Source: Bradyrhizobium ottawaense
GTDB lineage: Bacteria; Pseudomonadota; Alphaproteobacteria; Rhizobiales; Xanthobacteraceae
Length of the DNA stretch: 64,000 bases
Direction: 5' to 3'
NCBI RefSeq assembly: GCF_900099825.1
Contig: NZ_LT629693.1
Coordinates: 1,488,001 to 1,552,000, forward strand
Part shown: piece after piece, positions 6,850 through 14,003 of the stretch
How positions within the stretch are numbered: the first letter of the stretch is position 1
Layout of the letters: each line of letters opens with the position of its first letter
The notes under the pieces: model-generated
Database searches by the model: none
The model's input: the letters and a program-made list of their open reading frames with translations, nothing else
Told to the model about the DNA's origin: nothing
Position numbers and translations under genes: made by a program

Positions 6850-8732
6850 TCGGCGGTCTCGATCCGGGATGTCAGCAACGCCGACTTCGACGCAGAGGAT
6901 TGCCGGCGGTTTTTGATCGTCTCCAGCATGCCGACGATGCCTTTGGGGAATACGACCACGATCAGCACGATGAAGCCGCCGAGCACCAGCTTGGACAAAT
7001 CGGTCTGGCTGACCAGCCAGATGTTGAGCGCCTTGTAGACGATGGCGCCGACCACAGCACCGGACACCGTCTCGACGCCGCCGAGCAGCACCATGACAAG
7101 CGCATCGACCGACAGCGAAATGCCGAGGCTGTCCGGGAACACGCTGCCCTTGAGATAGGCGAACAGCGCGCCGGCCACGCCGGCGACGGTGCCGGCGATC
7201 ACGAAGGCGGTCCACTGCACGCGCTTGCCGTTGATGCCGATGGCCTCGCTGCGCAGCGGCGAGTCCCGCGTCGCGCGCAGCGCAAAGCCGAATGGCGAGA
7301 ACACGATCACCCTGAGCGCCGCGACCGCCAGTGCTGCGATCCCGAGCGACAGCCAGTAGAAACTCGCAGGGCTCGCCGCCCACTTCTCCGGCCAGACACC
7401 CAGAATGCCGTTGTCGCCGCCGGTGACCGCAACCCACTGGAACGCGATCGACCACACGATCTGCGCAAAGGCCAATGTCAGCATCGCAAAGTAGACGCCG
7501 GACAATTGCACCGCGAAGAAGCCGAACACGGCCGCGCCCAGCAGGCCCAGCAGCGGACCGAGCAGCAGCGAGACGATCATCGGCAGTCCCGCCAGCTTGG
7601 CGAGGAACGCGACGCCGTAGGCGCCGAGCCCGAAATAGGCGGCATGACCGAACGAGGCGAGCCCGCCGACCGACATCAGGAAGTGGAGACTGGCGGCGAA
7701 GATCACGAAGATCGCGATTTCGCTTCCGACCGTCAGCGCGTAATTGCCGGCCACAAGCGGCAGCGCCGCCGCCACGATCAGCGCGGCGAGCGAAGCCAGC
7801 CGTTCGCCCGAGGTCAGCGGCCGCCACGGATTGACCGTCAGACCTGGCGTACGCCGCGCCGCGGCTTCCGGTTTGCCAAACAGGCCCCAGGGCCGCACGA
7901 TCAGAACCACCGCCATCACCAGAAACACCAGGATGATGGAGATCTTCGGGAAAATCAGGATGCCGAAGGCGTTCAGTTCGGACACCAGCACCGCCGCGAC
8001 AAAGGCGCCGATGATGCTGCCGAGCCCGCCGATCACGACCACGACGAAGACGTCGACGATGATCCGCAGGTCCAGTGCGTGATGTACGGCATCGCGCGGA
8101 ATCTGCAGCGCGCCGCCGAGGCTGGCGAGAAAGACGCCGAGCGCGAACACGCTGGTGAACAACCATTTCTGATTGACGCCAAGCGCCGCCACCATGTCGC
8201 GGTCCTGCGTCGCCGCGCGCACCAGCACGCCCCAGCGGGTGCGCTGGAACAATAGCCACAGGATACCGAGCACGACCGGACTGATCACGATCAGGAACAG
8301 GTCGTAGCTTGGAATGTTCTGGCCGAAGAAATCGATCGCGCCCTTGAAGCCGGGGGCGCGACGGCCGAGCAGATCGTCCGGACCCCAGATCAGCACCACG
8401 AGGTCTTCGACCATCAGGGTCAGGCCGAACGTCGCCAGCAACTGGAACAGTTCCGGCGCATGATAGATCCGCCGCAGCAGCACCATCTCGACGAGGACGC
8501 CGAGGGCGGCGACGATCAGCGCCGCGGCGACAACGCCGCCCCAGAAGCCGAACGCGCCGGAAAACCGCTCGGTCAGCGTGAACGCGACATAGGCGCCGAG
8601 CATATAGAACGCGCCATGGGCGAAGTTGACGATTCGAGTGACGCCAAAAATGATCGACAGCCCCGACGCAACCAGAAACAGCGACGCCGCGCTGGCAAGA
8701 CCGGTCAGGAACTGAACGACATAAAAGGCCAT
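6846..8732 (-). CDS. Fused LivH-LivM branched-chain-type permease
   Basis: 628 aa from the Met of MAFYVVQFLTG. The first half (about 1-290) is a LivH-like permease (SGLSIIFGVTRIVNFAHGAF; IGGLGSIIGAFVAA), the second (about 310-620) a LivM-like one (GGLASFGHAAYFGLGAYG; LRVIVFSPFGFALRATRDS; LGGVETVSGAVVGAIV). Usually these are two genes of about 300 aa each; here one polypeptide supplies the whole membrane channel. It overlaps livG and is separated from the upstream binding-protein gene by 311 bp of repeats, so processing or attenuation between livK and the permease is possible. Confidence 0.92.
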   Translation of the reverse strand: MAFYVVQFLTGLASAASLFLVASGLSIIFGVTRIVNFAHGAFYMLGAYVAFTLTERFSGAFGFWGGVVAAALIVAALGVLVEMVLLRRIYHAPELFQLLATFGLTLMVEDLVVLIWGPDDLLGRRAPGFKGAIDFFGQNIPSYDLFLIVISPVVLGILWLLFQRTRWGVLVRAATQDRDMVAALGVNQKWLFTSVFALGVFLASLGGALQIPRDAVHHALDLRIIVDVFVVVVIGGLGSIIGAFVAAVLVSELNAFGILIFPKISIILVFLVMAVVLIVRPWGLFGKPEAAARRTPGLTVNPWRPLTSGERLASLAALIVAAALPLVAGNYALTVGSEIAIFVIFAASLHFLMSVGGLASFGHAAYFGLGAYGVAFLAKLAGLPMIVSLLLGPLLGLLGAAVFGFFAVQLSGVYFAMLTLAFAQIVWSIAFQWVAVTGGDNGILGVWPEKWAASPASFYWLSLGIAALAVAALRVIVFSPFGFALRATRDSPLRSEAIGINGKRVQWTAFVIAGTVAGVAGALFAYLKGSVFPDSLGISLSVDALVMVLLGGVETVSGAVVGAIVYKALNIWLVSQTDLSKLVLGGFIVLIVVVFPKGIVGMLETIKNRRQSSASKSALLTSRIETAE

Positions 8733-8768
8733 GGGTGGTCCGCTAGAGCACATTCCAGTGCAGTGGCT

Positions 8769-8811
8769 TCATCCTTCGAGACGGCGCTTCGCGCCCCCTC
8801 AGGATGAGGAT
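8769..8811. repeat. Dispersed repeat, ATCCTTCGAGACGG family
   Basis: CATCCTTCGAGACGGCGCTT ... CCCTCAGGATGAGG is related in arrangement to the longer element at 21050-21186. It lies within the 311-bp gap between livK and the permease gene. Confidence 0.6.
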
Positions 8812-8828
8812 GAGGTCTTTCTGACTAA

Positions 8829-9028
8829 CCTCGCCCCGCTTGCGGGGAGAGGTCGAAATTCGAGCGAAGCCTGAATTTCGGGTGAGGGGGACTCTCCGCG
8901 TACCCAACTCTCTCCTGCACCCGCGGATAGAGCCCCTCACCGTAGCCGATGCTTTGCATCGGCGTTCTTCTTAAGGACGGCGACCGTAGGTCGCCTATGC
9001 CTCTCCCCGCAAGCGCGGGGCGAGGGAG
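8829..9028. repeat. Long inverted repeat, CTCGCCCCGC family
   Basis: Begins with CCTCGCCCCGCTTGCGGGGA and ends with the near-complement CTCTCCCCGCAAGCGCGGGG plus CGAGG, with internal shorter palindromes. The same family recurs at 31275, 47978, 61368 and 63971. Unusually for this family in the window, it sits inside an operon, between livK and livHM. Confidence 0.75.
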
Positions 9029-9043
9029 AAGTTCACGACTGCC

Positions 9044-10246
9044 TCAATCCTTCGGGCGAAGCTTTTCGACTTCGGCGTCACCAGGGAGATAGTCGCCGCC
9101 CTTGCGATAGACCGAATCCACCATCACACCCTTGCCGTCCTTCTGCGCGGTCTTGCCGACATAGGCGCCAAGCGTCGACTGGTGGTCGATCTTGCGGAAG
9201 GTGATCTCACCGAACGGCGACGGCATCGACAGGCCTTCGGCCGCCGCGATCAGCTTCTCCGGATCGCTCGAGCCGGCCTTGGCGAGAATCGCCGCCGCCG
9301 CCTTGATGGTCTGGTAGCCGACGATCGAACCGAGCCGCGGATAGTCGTTGTACTTGGCCTGATAGGCCTTGAGGAATTTGTCGTGATCCGGCGTCTTGAT
9401 GTCGTACCAGGGATAGCCGGTGACGATCCAGCCTTCCGGCGTCTCGTCCTTCAGCGGATCGAGATATTCCGGCTCGCCGGTCAGGAACGAAACAACCTTG
9501 CGGTCCTTGAAGAGACCGCGGGTATTGCCTTCACGCACCAGCTTGACGAGATCGGCGCCGAAGGTGACGTTGAGGATCGCCTCGGGATTGGCGGCGGCAA
9601 CCGCCTGCACCACCGGGCCCGCATCGATCTTGCCCTGCGGCGGCCACTGCTCGTCGACCCAGACGATATCGGGGCGCTTCTCCGACATCAGCTTCTTGAA
9701 CACCGCAACGGCGGACTGGCCGTATTCATAGTTCGGCGCGATCGTCGCCCAGCGCTTGGCGGGCAGTTTTGCCGCCTCCTCCACCAGCATCGCCGCCTGC
9801 ATGTAGTTTGAGGGACGCAGCCGGAACGTATAGCGGTTGCCCTTCGACCAGGTGACGGCGTCGGTCAGCGGCTCCGCCGCCAGGAAGAACACTTTCTTCT
9901 GATTTGCAAAATCGCTGACGGCGAGACCGATGTTGGACAGGAAGGTGCCGGTCAGCATCGCGACGTTCTCGCTCGACACCAGTTCGTTGGCTGCGGTCTG
10001 GGCGTCGGCCGGCTTGCCGCCGTCATCCTTGGAGACGACGACGAGCTTCTTGCCGCCAATGCCGCCCGCGGCATTGATTTCCTCGACCGCGAGCTGCCAG
10101 CCCTTGCGATAGGGCTCGGTGAAGGCGGGCAACAGCGAATAGCTGTTGATTTCGCCGATCTTGATCTCGGCCTGCGCCATCGCGTTGTTCGCAAAGCCTG
10201 CGACCGCGATCGCCAATCCCGCGCCGAGCAAATGTCTACGTTGCAT
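9044..10246 (-). CDS. Periplasmic LivK-type substrate-binding protein
   Basis: 400 aa from ATG 10246, chosen because GGAGGG lies 7-8 bp upstream; a TTG two codons earlier is less likely. The N-terminus MQRRHLLGAGLAIAVAGF has a twin-arginine-like pair and a hydrophobic stretch with cleavage after AMAQA. The mature part begins EIKIGEINSYS, typical of the type I periplasmic binding fold (Peripla_BP_6), with ALTG-like segments and YEYGQSAVAVFKKL. It should deliver substrate to the LivHM/G/F channel; with hydroxynicotinate reductase upstream, a pyridine carboxylate is the likely ligand (inference). Confidence 0.9.
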   Translation of the reverse strand: MQRRHLLGAGLAIAVAGFANNAMAQAEIKIGEINSYSLLPAFTEPYRKGWQLAVEEINAAGGIGGKKLVVVSKDDGGKPADAQTAANELVSSENVAMLTGTFLSNIGLAVSDFANQKKVFFLAAEPLTDAVTWSKGNRYTFRLRPSNYMQAAMLVEEAAKLPAKRWATIAPNYEYGQSAVAVFKKLMSEKRPDIVWVDEQWPPQGKIDAGPVVQAVAAANPEAILNVTFGADLVKLVREGNTRGLFKDRKVVSFLTGEPEYLDPLKDETPEGWIVTGYPWYDIKTPDHDKFLKAYQAKYNDYPRLGSIVGYQTIKAAAAILAKAGSSDPEKLIAAAEGLSMPSPFGEITFRKIDHQSTLGAYVGKTAQKDGKGVMVDSVYRKGGDYLPGDAEVEKLRPKD

Positions 10247-10272
10247 CCTCAACCCTCCAAATGTCCGAGAAA

Positions 10273-10857
10273 CTATCTTAGACCGTCTTCGCCTTTGACT
10301 TCAGAAACCGTCAAGCCGCCGACCCGCGGCAATGGCCTGCCGCTGTCGGTAACCGCAACCGCGACCATGATCTCGTTGGCGCGCGGCGCGTCGTTGATCT
10401 GCACCTCCATGCCGTCGAAATGGCTGCGCACGAAGGCTGCGTCCTTGTGGCCGAGCGGGATATCGAGCGTCGTGCCCGGTCCGCTGCGCTTCTTGGACGA
10501 CGGGATCAACGCTGCTCCCTTGCCCAACACCTTGCGCACCGGTGCGCCCATCTTGGGATGCAAGATCGCGGCCGCGTGTTCGAGTTCGCCGTTCTCGCCG
10601 ACGGCGGCGGCCTTGCCGTAGCTGTGCGCCTTGGCGCCGTCGATCCCGAGCGCCGCCACCGCCTTTTTCGACAGCAACTCGCCGAGTTCCTCACCGATCG
10701 CGATCAAGGGCGAGAGGTCCTCGACATAGCGGCCGGCAAACGGGTTTTCGATCACGGCGATCGCCGCCGCCCGCCGGGTCGGTGGCGCGACCTTTTGCCC
10801 CATCTCCAGATGGGTCTCCTCGACCACCGTGACGATTTTGCGAATGATCGCGCTCAT
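10273..10857 (-). CDS. DUF1185 'amino acid synthesis family' protein
   Basis: 194 aa, full length for Pfam PF06684. Recognisable stretches: IRKIVTVVEETHLEMG at the start, ENPFAGRYVEDLSPLI near residues 38-53, SYGKAAAVGENGELEHAAA near 79-97, SKKRSGPGTTLDIPLGHKDA near 120-139 and the C-terminal NDAPRANEIMVAVAV. Structures of this family were described, as I recall, as a chorismate-mutase-like trimeric fold with no assigned reaction. It lies 19 bp after the UPF0280 gene and 20 bp before livK, so it is co-transcribed with 6-hydroxynicotinate reductase. A role in opening or hydrolysing the reduced pyridine ring is a hypothesis from context only. Confidence 0.85.
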   Translation of the reverse strand: MSAIIRKIVTVVEETHLEMGQKVAPPTRRAAAIAVIENPFAGRYVEDLSPLIAIGEELGELLSKKAVAALGIDGAKAHSYGKAAAVGENGELEHAAAILHPKMGAPVRKVLGKGAALIPSSKKRSGPGTTLDIPLGHKDAAFVRSHFDGMEVQINDAPRANEIMVAVAVTDSGRPLPRVGGLTVSEVKGEDGLR

Positions 10858-10876
10858 TTATTCGCCTCGCTCCCGA

Positions 10877-11785
10877 TCAGACATGCACCGTACCCTGTAT
10901 CGCGCGTCCATGAAGCGCCGGCAACGCGCATGTCCCAATTCCCGTCGTTCCCACTACAACCGTCTCGCCCAACAGACGCAAGGCGGCGCTTTCGATCAAT
11001 CCGGCCGCGAACAACTGCTGCGCCTGGCCGGCCCCTGCCCGCAGCGCCTGCTCGACTTCGTTCTCCCCGAGCGCGCCGAGGTCGCGGGTGACAAGGCGCG
11101 CGCCGAGATCGCTGTCCGGCTGCAACTCGTTCGCGGGGCAACGGACAACAGCGGGGTGGCCGGGCAGATCGACGGCGTTGGCGATGATGGTAGCGGCGGC
11201 ATCGGCCTGCGACGCCGTTCGCGCCAGCACGGTGACGGCGTCGGCGATCCCGAGCGAAAAGCTGCGGCCATGGCGTCCGCTGGTGGCGACGCCGCGCGCC
11301 GGATCGTCGGCGTCGATGGTCATCGCGCGCAGCAGGCCATGCCGGTCCGGCCGGTCCATCAGGCCGATCGTGAATTGTTCGCCGTCAGCCAGATGCAGGG
11401 CGATATCGCCGCCATTGTTGACATAGGCACGATCGAGCTGCGCCGCGCCGAGCATGGCGCCGAGAATCTCTTCCGCCACCGAACCCGCTACGGCTGCCAT
11501 CGGCGTGATGAAGTGATCGGCGACAAACGGCGCCACCGCCATGTGCATGCGGCGCGCGACGACGCCTTGCAGTGTGCAACGAACCGGATCGGCCGCCTGG
11601 CGCAATTCAGCCAGTTCCGTGCAGAGTTCATCGAGCAGACCGGTGAAGCGATATGCCGCGGCCTGATAGGCCGCGTGCACGTCCGCGTCGCTGCCTTTCG
11701 CCTCGATGACCAGATCGATCGGACCATCCTGCAAATGCAGCCGCTTGCCGTCAGGAAGAAGCGCCATTTGCGGGAGGCGTTTCAT
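10877..11785 (-). CDS. UPF0280 family protein (ApbE-like superfamily)
   Basis: 302 aa; ATG 11785 overlaps the reductase stop (ATGA), fixing the start. The sequence shows UPF0280 hallmarks: MHMAVAPFVADHFITPMAAV near residues 80-100, GSVAEEIL, DRAYVNNGGDIALHL near 120-135, and GVATSGRHGRSFSLGIADAV near 165-185. The family (COG2122) is distantly related to ApbE flavin transferases but, to my knowledge, has no proven activity. Translational coupling to hydroxynicotinate reductase suggests it matures that enzyme or catalyses a neighbouring step. Both ideas are inference. Confidence 0.85.
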   Translation of the reverse strand: MKRLPQMALLPDGKRLHLQDGPIDLVIEAKGSDADVHAAYQAAAYRFTGLLDELCTELAELRQAADPVRCTLQGVVARRMHMAVAPFVADHFITPMAAVAGSVAEEILGAMLGAAQLDRAYVNNGGDIALHLADGEQFTIGLMDRPDRHGLLRAMTIDADDPARGVATSGRHGRSFSLGIADAVTVLARTASQADAAATIIANAVDLPGHPAVVRCPANELQPDSDLGARLVTRDLGALGENEVEQALRAGAGQAQQLFAAGLIESAALRLLGETVVVGTTGIGTCALPALHGRAIQGTVHV

Positions 11786-13230
11786 GCACGCCGTCCTGGA
11801 ATGTAGGGCATCGGCCGGGTTTCGGTATTGTCCCTCAGCGACGTCAATGGAACCACGTGATCCATATGGCCGCCAAGCGCGGCATAATCGGACAGTTTGA
11901 GCGTGAATTCGATCGGCGCGACCAATGCCGGCGTCGGCACATAGCCGAAGGCGCCCGCCGGCATCTGGGTGACATCGACCATGAAGGTGATGCCGCCGCC
12001 GGGCCAGACATAAACCGGCGCGCCGCCGCTGGTGACCCGCGTCAACGCGTCCTTGACCGACCGCGTCAACCGCACCGGATTGTCGGTGACGCCGGCCCGC
12101 AACGAGCCGCCGGCGCCGCCCATGAACAGCACCGTGCACAGCGCCGGCTCGCAGTTCTCCTGAATGCGTTCGACCGAGAGTTTCAGATCGAGCGGCATCT
12201 GCTTCTCGACCGGACGCAACGCCTCGTCGAGTTCGTAATAGGCCGCGTGCTCGCCAGTGGTCGAGACCATCAGCATGGTGAGCCCCGGCCGCGCCTCCTT
12301 GGGATCGAACGGCCCCAGCACCGACAGCGGATCGGAGATTTTGGTGCCGCCCCAGCCGGTGCCGGGTTCGGCGACCTGGAAGTAACGGCCCGGCGTCGAG
12401 CGCCGGCCCTTCATCTTGATCCCGGTATCGGGAATATCCAGCAGTTTGCCGGCCTGGTGTTCCGAGAGCACGCCGGTGATGTGGTCATCGACGACCACGA
12501 CCTCATCGACCTTGCCGTGCCATTGCTTGGCGAACATGCCGATCGTCGCCGAGCCGCAGCCGACCCGCATCCGCTCTTCCGGCACGCCGTTCACGATCGG
12601 CGGACAGCCCGCCTGCACCACGACCGTGGCGCCGCCATCGACGGTCAGCTCCACCGGCTTGCAATTGGAGAGATCCATCAACGCATCGCAGGTGACGCGG
12701 CCTTCCTTCTTGGAGCCGCCGGTCAGATGATGCACGCCGCCGAGCGACAGCATCTGCGAGCCGTATTCGCTTGTCGTGACATGGCCGATCGCCTCGCCCT
12801 GGGCGCGCACCGTCGCCGTCTCGGGGCCGAGATAGCGGTCGGTATCGATCTTCACCTTGAGGCCGCAATAGCTGAAAATGCCTTCGGTCACGACCGTGAC
12901 CATGTCGACGCCGTCGATCTCGGATGAAACGATGAAGGGCGCCGGCTTGTAGTCGGGATAGGTCGTTCCGGCGCCGATCGCGGTCACGAACACGCTGGGT
13001 TCGTGAACCAGTTTGCCATCCCAGTCGCCGCCGGCCTGGAACGGCACCAGCCGTCCGCCATGCGACACCGTTCGCTCCAGCACGATGTGCGGATCGACCC
13101 GCACCAGTTCGCCGTCGTGATTGGCATAGCGATCGCACGCGCCCGCCGCACCCGGCTTGATGTAGCACATCACCGGACAGGCATCGCAGCGGATCTTGTC
13201 GCCGATGGCGGCGGTCGAAACGTCGGTCAT
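11782..13230 (-). CDS. hnr: 6-hydroxynicotinate reductase
   Basis: 482 aa from the Met of MTDVSTAAIGDKIRCDACP. An upstream extension of the frame exists, but this start matches family N-termini and places the operator palindrome 62 bp upstream, mirroring nicA. The N-terminal cysteines C15, C18, C22 and C32 (CDACPVMC ... ACDRY) look like an Fe-S cluster site; C122 (YCGLKVKID) and C225 (VGCGSATIG) are further conserved-looking residues. In Eubacterium barkeri, Hnr reduces 6-hydroxynicotinate to 1,4,5,6-tetrahydro-6-oxonicotinate with ferredoxin, as an Fe-S flavoprotein. It is the first gene of the leftward operon. Its pairing with nicAB argues for the reductive nicotinate pathway. Confidence 0.85.
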   Translation of the reverse strand: MTDVSTAAIGDKIRCDACPVMCYIKPGAAGACDRYANHDGELVRVDPHIVLERTVSHGGRLVPFQAGGDWDGKLVHEPSVFVTAIGAGTTYPDYKPAPFIVSSEIDGVDMVTVVTEGIFSYCGLKVKIDTDRYLGPETATVRAQGEAIGHVTTSEYGSQMLSLGGVHHLTGGSKKEGRVTCDALMDLSNCKPVELTVDGGATVVVQAGCPPIVNGVPEERMRVGCGSATIGMFAKQWHGKVDEVVVVDDHITGVLSEHQAGKLLDIPDTGIKMKGRRSTPGRYFQVAEPGTGWGGTKISDPLSVLGPFDPKEARPGLTMLMVSTTGEHAAYYELDEALRPVEKQMPLDLKLSVERIQENCEPALCTVLFMGGAGGSLRAGVTDNPVRLTRSVKDALTRVTSGGAPVYVWPGGGITFMVDVTQMPAGAFGYVPTPALVAPIEFTLKLSDYAALGGHMDHVVPLTSLRDNTETRPMPYIPGRRA

Positions 13231-13292
13231 GAACAAGCCTGCAGTTCGGGAGGCCGCGATCGCAGCCCGCGGCGTCGCGGATGCGATCATTT

Positions 13293-13306
13293 GTTCGTAC
13301 ACGAAC
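13293..13306. promoter_or_regulatory. Candidate operator 1 (hnr side)
   Basis: GTTCGTACACGAAC: arms GTTCGT and ACGAAC are perfect complements around AC. It lies 62 bp upstream of the hnr ATG at 13230 and shares the pattern GTTYGTACACRAAC with the site at 13445. Confidence 0.7.
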
Positions 13307-13438
13307 GATGTTGCGCGTGGACCGAAATCCTGTCAAGCGGCAACAAAAGCGAAAATGCGGGATTGCCGCATAAAAACTCATTTGCCTCGCCCCTTGTTCA
13401 TAAAGCGGGCAGCGCGCTGCGGCGCGGGAACGCGCGGC

Positions 13439-13466
13439 TTGCACGTTTGTACACAAACGGTATCTT
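13439..13466 (+). promoter_or_regulatory. Candidate nicA promoter
   Basis: A possible -35 element TTGCAC (13439-13444) and -10 element TATCTT (13461-13466) are separated by 16 bp, and operator 2 fills that spacer. The match to sigma-70 consensus is moderate (3/6 and 4/6). It would give a leader of about 45-50 nt before nicA. Confidence 0.45.
13445..13458. promoter_or_regulatory. Candidate operator 2 (nicA side)
   Basis: GTTTGTACACAAAC: arms GTTTGT and ACAAAC are perfect complements around AC. It lies 62 bp upstream of the nicA ATG at 13521. Differences from operator 1 are compensated on both arms (C/G to T/A), as expected of a dimer-binding site. Confidence 0.72.
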
Positions 13467-13520
13467 TCCCTTCGCTTAGGCGCGGGATTTTGCAGCGCAG
13501 CAGCGAGGGGCTGGAGGAGC

Positions 13521-14003
13521 ATGACGCAGAGCAAGATGCGCCTGACCGTGAACGGCAAGACCTGCGACGTCGATGCCGCGCCCGACACCGCCTTGCTTTA
13601 TGTCCTGCGCAACGACCTCGCCTTGAACGGACCGAAATATGGCTGCGGGCTCGGCGAATGCGGCGCCTGCGCCGTGCTGATCGACGGCGTCGCGGCGCGC
13701 TCCTGCGTCATCCCGATCGAAGGCTGTGTCGGCCGCGACATCGTGACGCTCGAAGGGCTCGGCTCGCGCGAACATCCCGATCCCGTGCAGCAGGCCTTCA
13801 TCAGCGAACAGGCCGCGCAATGCGGCTATTGCCTGAACGGCATGATCATCACCATCAGGGCGCTACTCAATCGGAGCGCCCGGCCTTCCGAAGCCGAGGT
13901 GATGGAAGCGCTGCGTCATCATCTCTGCCGCTGCGGCGCGCATATCGAAATCAAGCGCGCGGCGATGCGCGCCGCGGGCCATGTCGTCGAGGCGCAGAGC
14001 TGA
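13521..14003 (+). CDS. nicA: Nicotinate hydroxylase small subunit, 2x[2Fe-2S]
   Basis: 160 aa, GGAGG 6 bp upstream of the ATG. It is the iron-sulfur subunit of a molybdenum hydroxylase. The plant-type [2Fe-2S] ligands are C42, C47, C50 and C62 (GCGLGECGAC ... RSC), the second cluster C101, C104, C136 and C138 (CGYC ... CRC). Length matches NicA of Pseudomonas putida (about 157 aa). With NicB it should hydroxylate nicotinate at C6 using water. TGATG overlaps with nicB. Related small subunits serve isoquinoline or aldehyde oxidases, but the Hnr neighbour favours nicotinate. Confidence 0.88.
   Translation: MTQSKMRLTVNGKTCDVDAAPDTALLYVLRNDLALNGPKYGCGLGECGACAVLIDGVAARSCVIPIEGCVGRDIVTLEGLGSREHPDPVQQAFISEQAAQCGYCLNGMIITIRALLNRSARPSEAEVMEALRHHLCRCGAHIEIKRAAMRAAGHVVEAQS

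Larger units (their letters stand above)
13231..13520. promoter_or_regulatory. Divergent hnr / nicA control region
   Basis: This 290-bp gap separates the two opposed operons of the nicotinate cluster. It holds two similar 14-bp palindromes, listed separately, 152 bp apart centre to centre. Each ends 62 bp before the start codon it faces. Nothing else structured is seen between them. Confidence 0.8.

Noticed and set aside
6850..8259. Long upstream extension of the livG frame
   Set aside because: It overlaps the fused permease in another frame; the ATGA overlap at 6846-6849 marks the true start.
13196..14002. Upstream extension of the nicB frame through nicA and the control region
   Set aside because: nicA occupies this region in another frame and the TGATG at 14001-14005 gives a natural coupled start.
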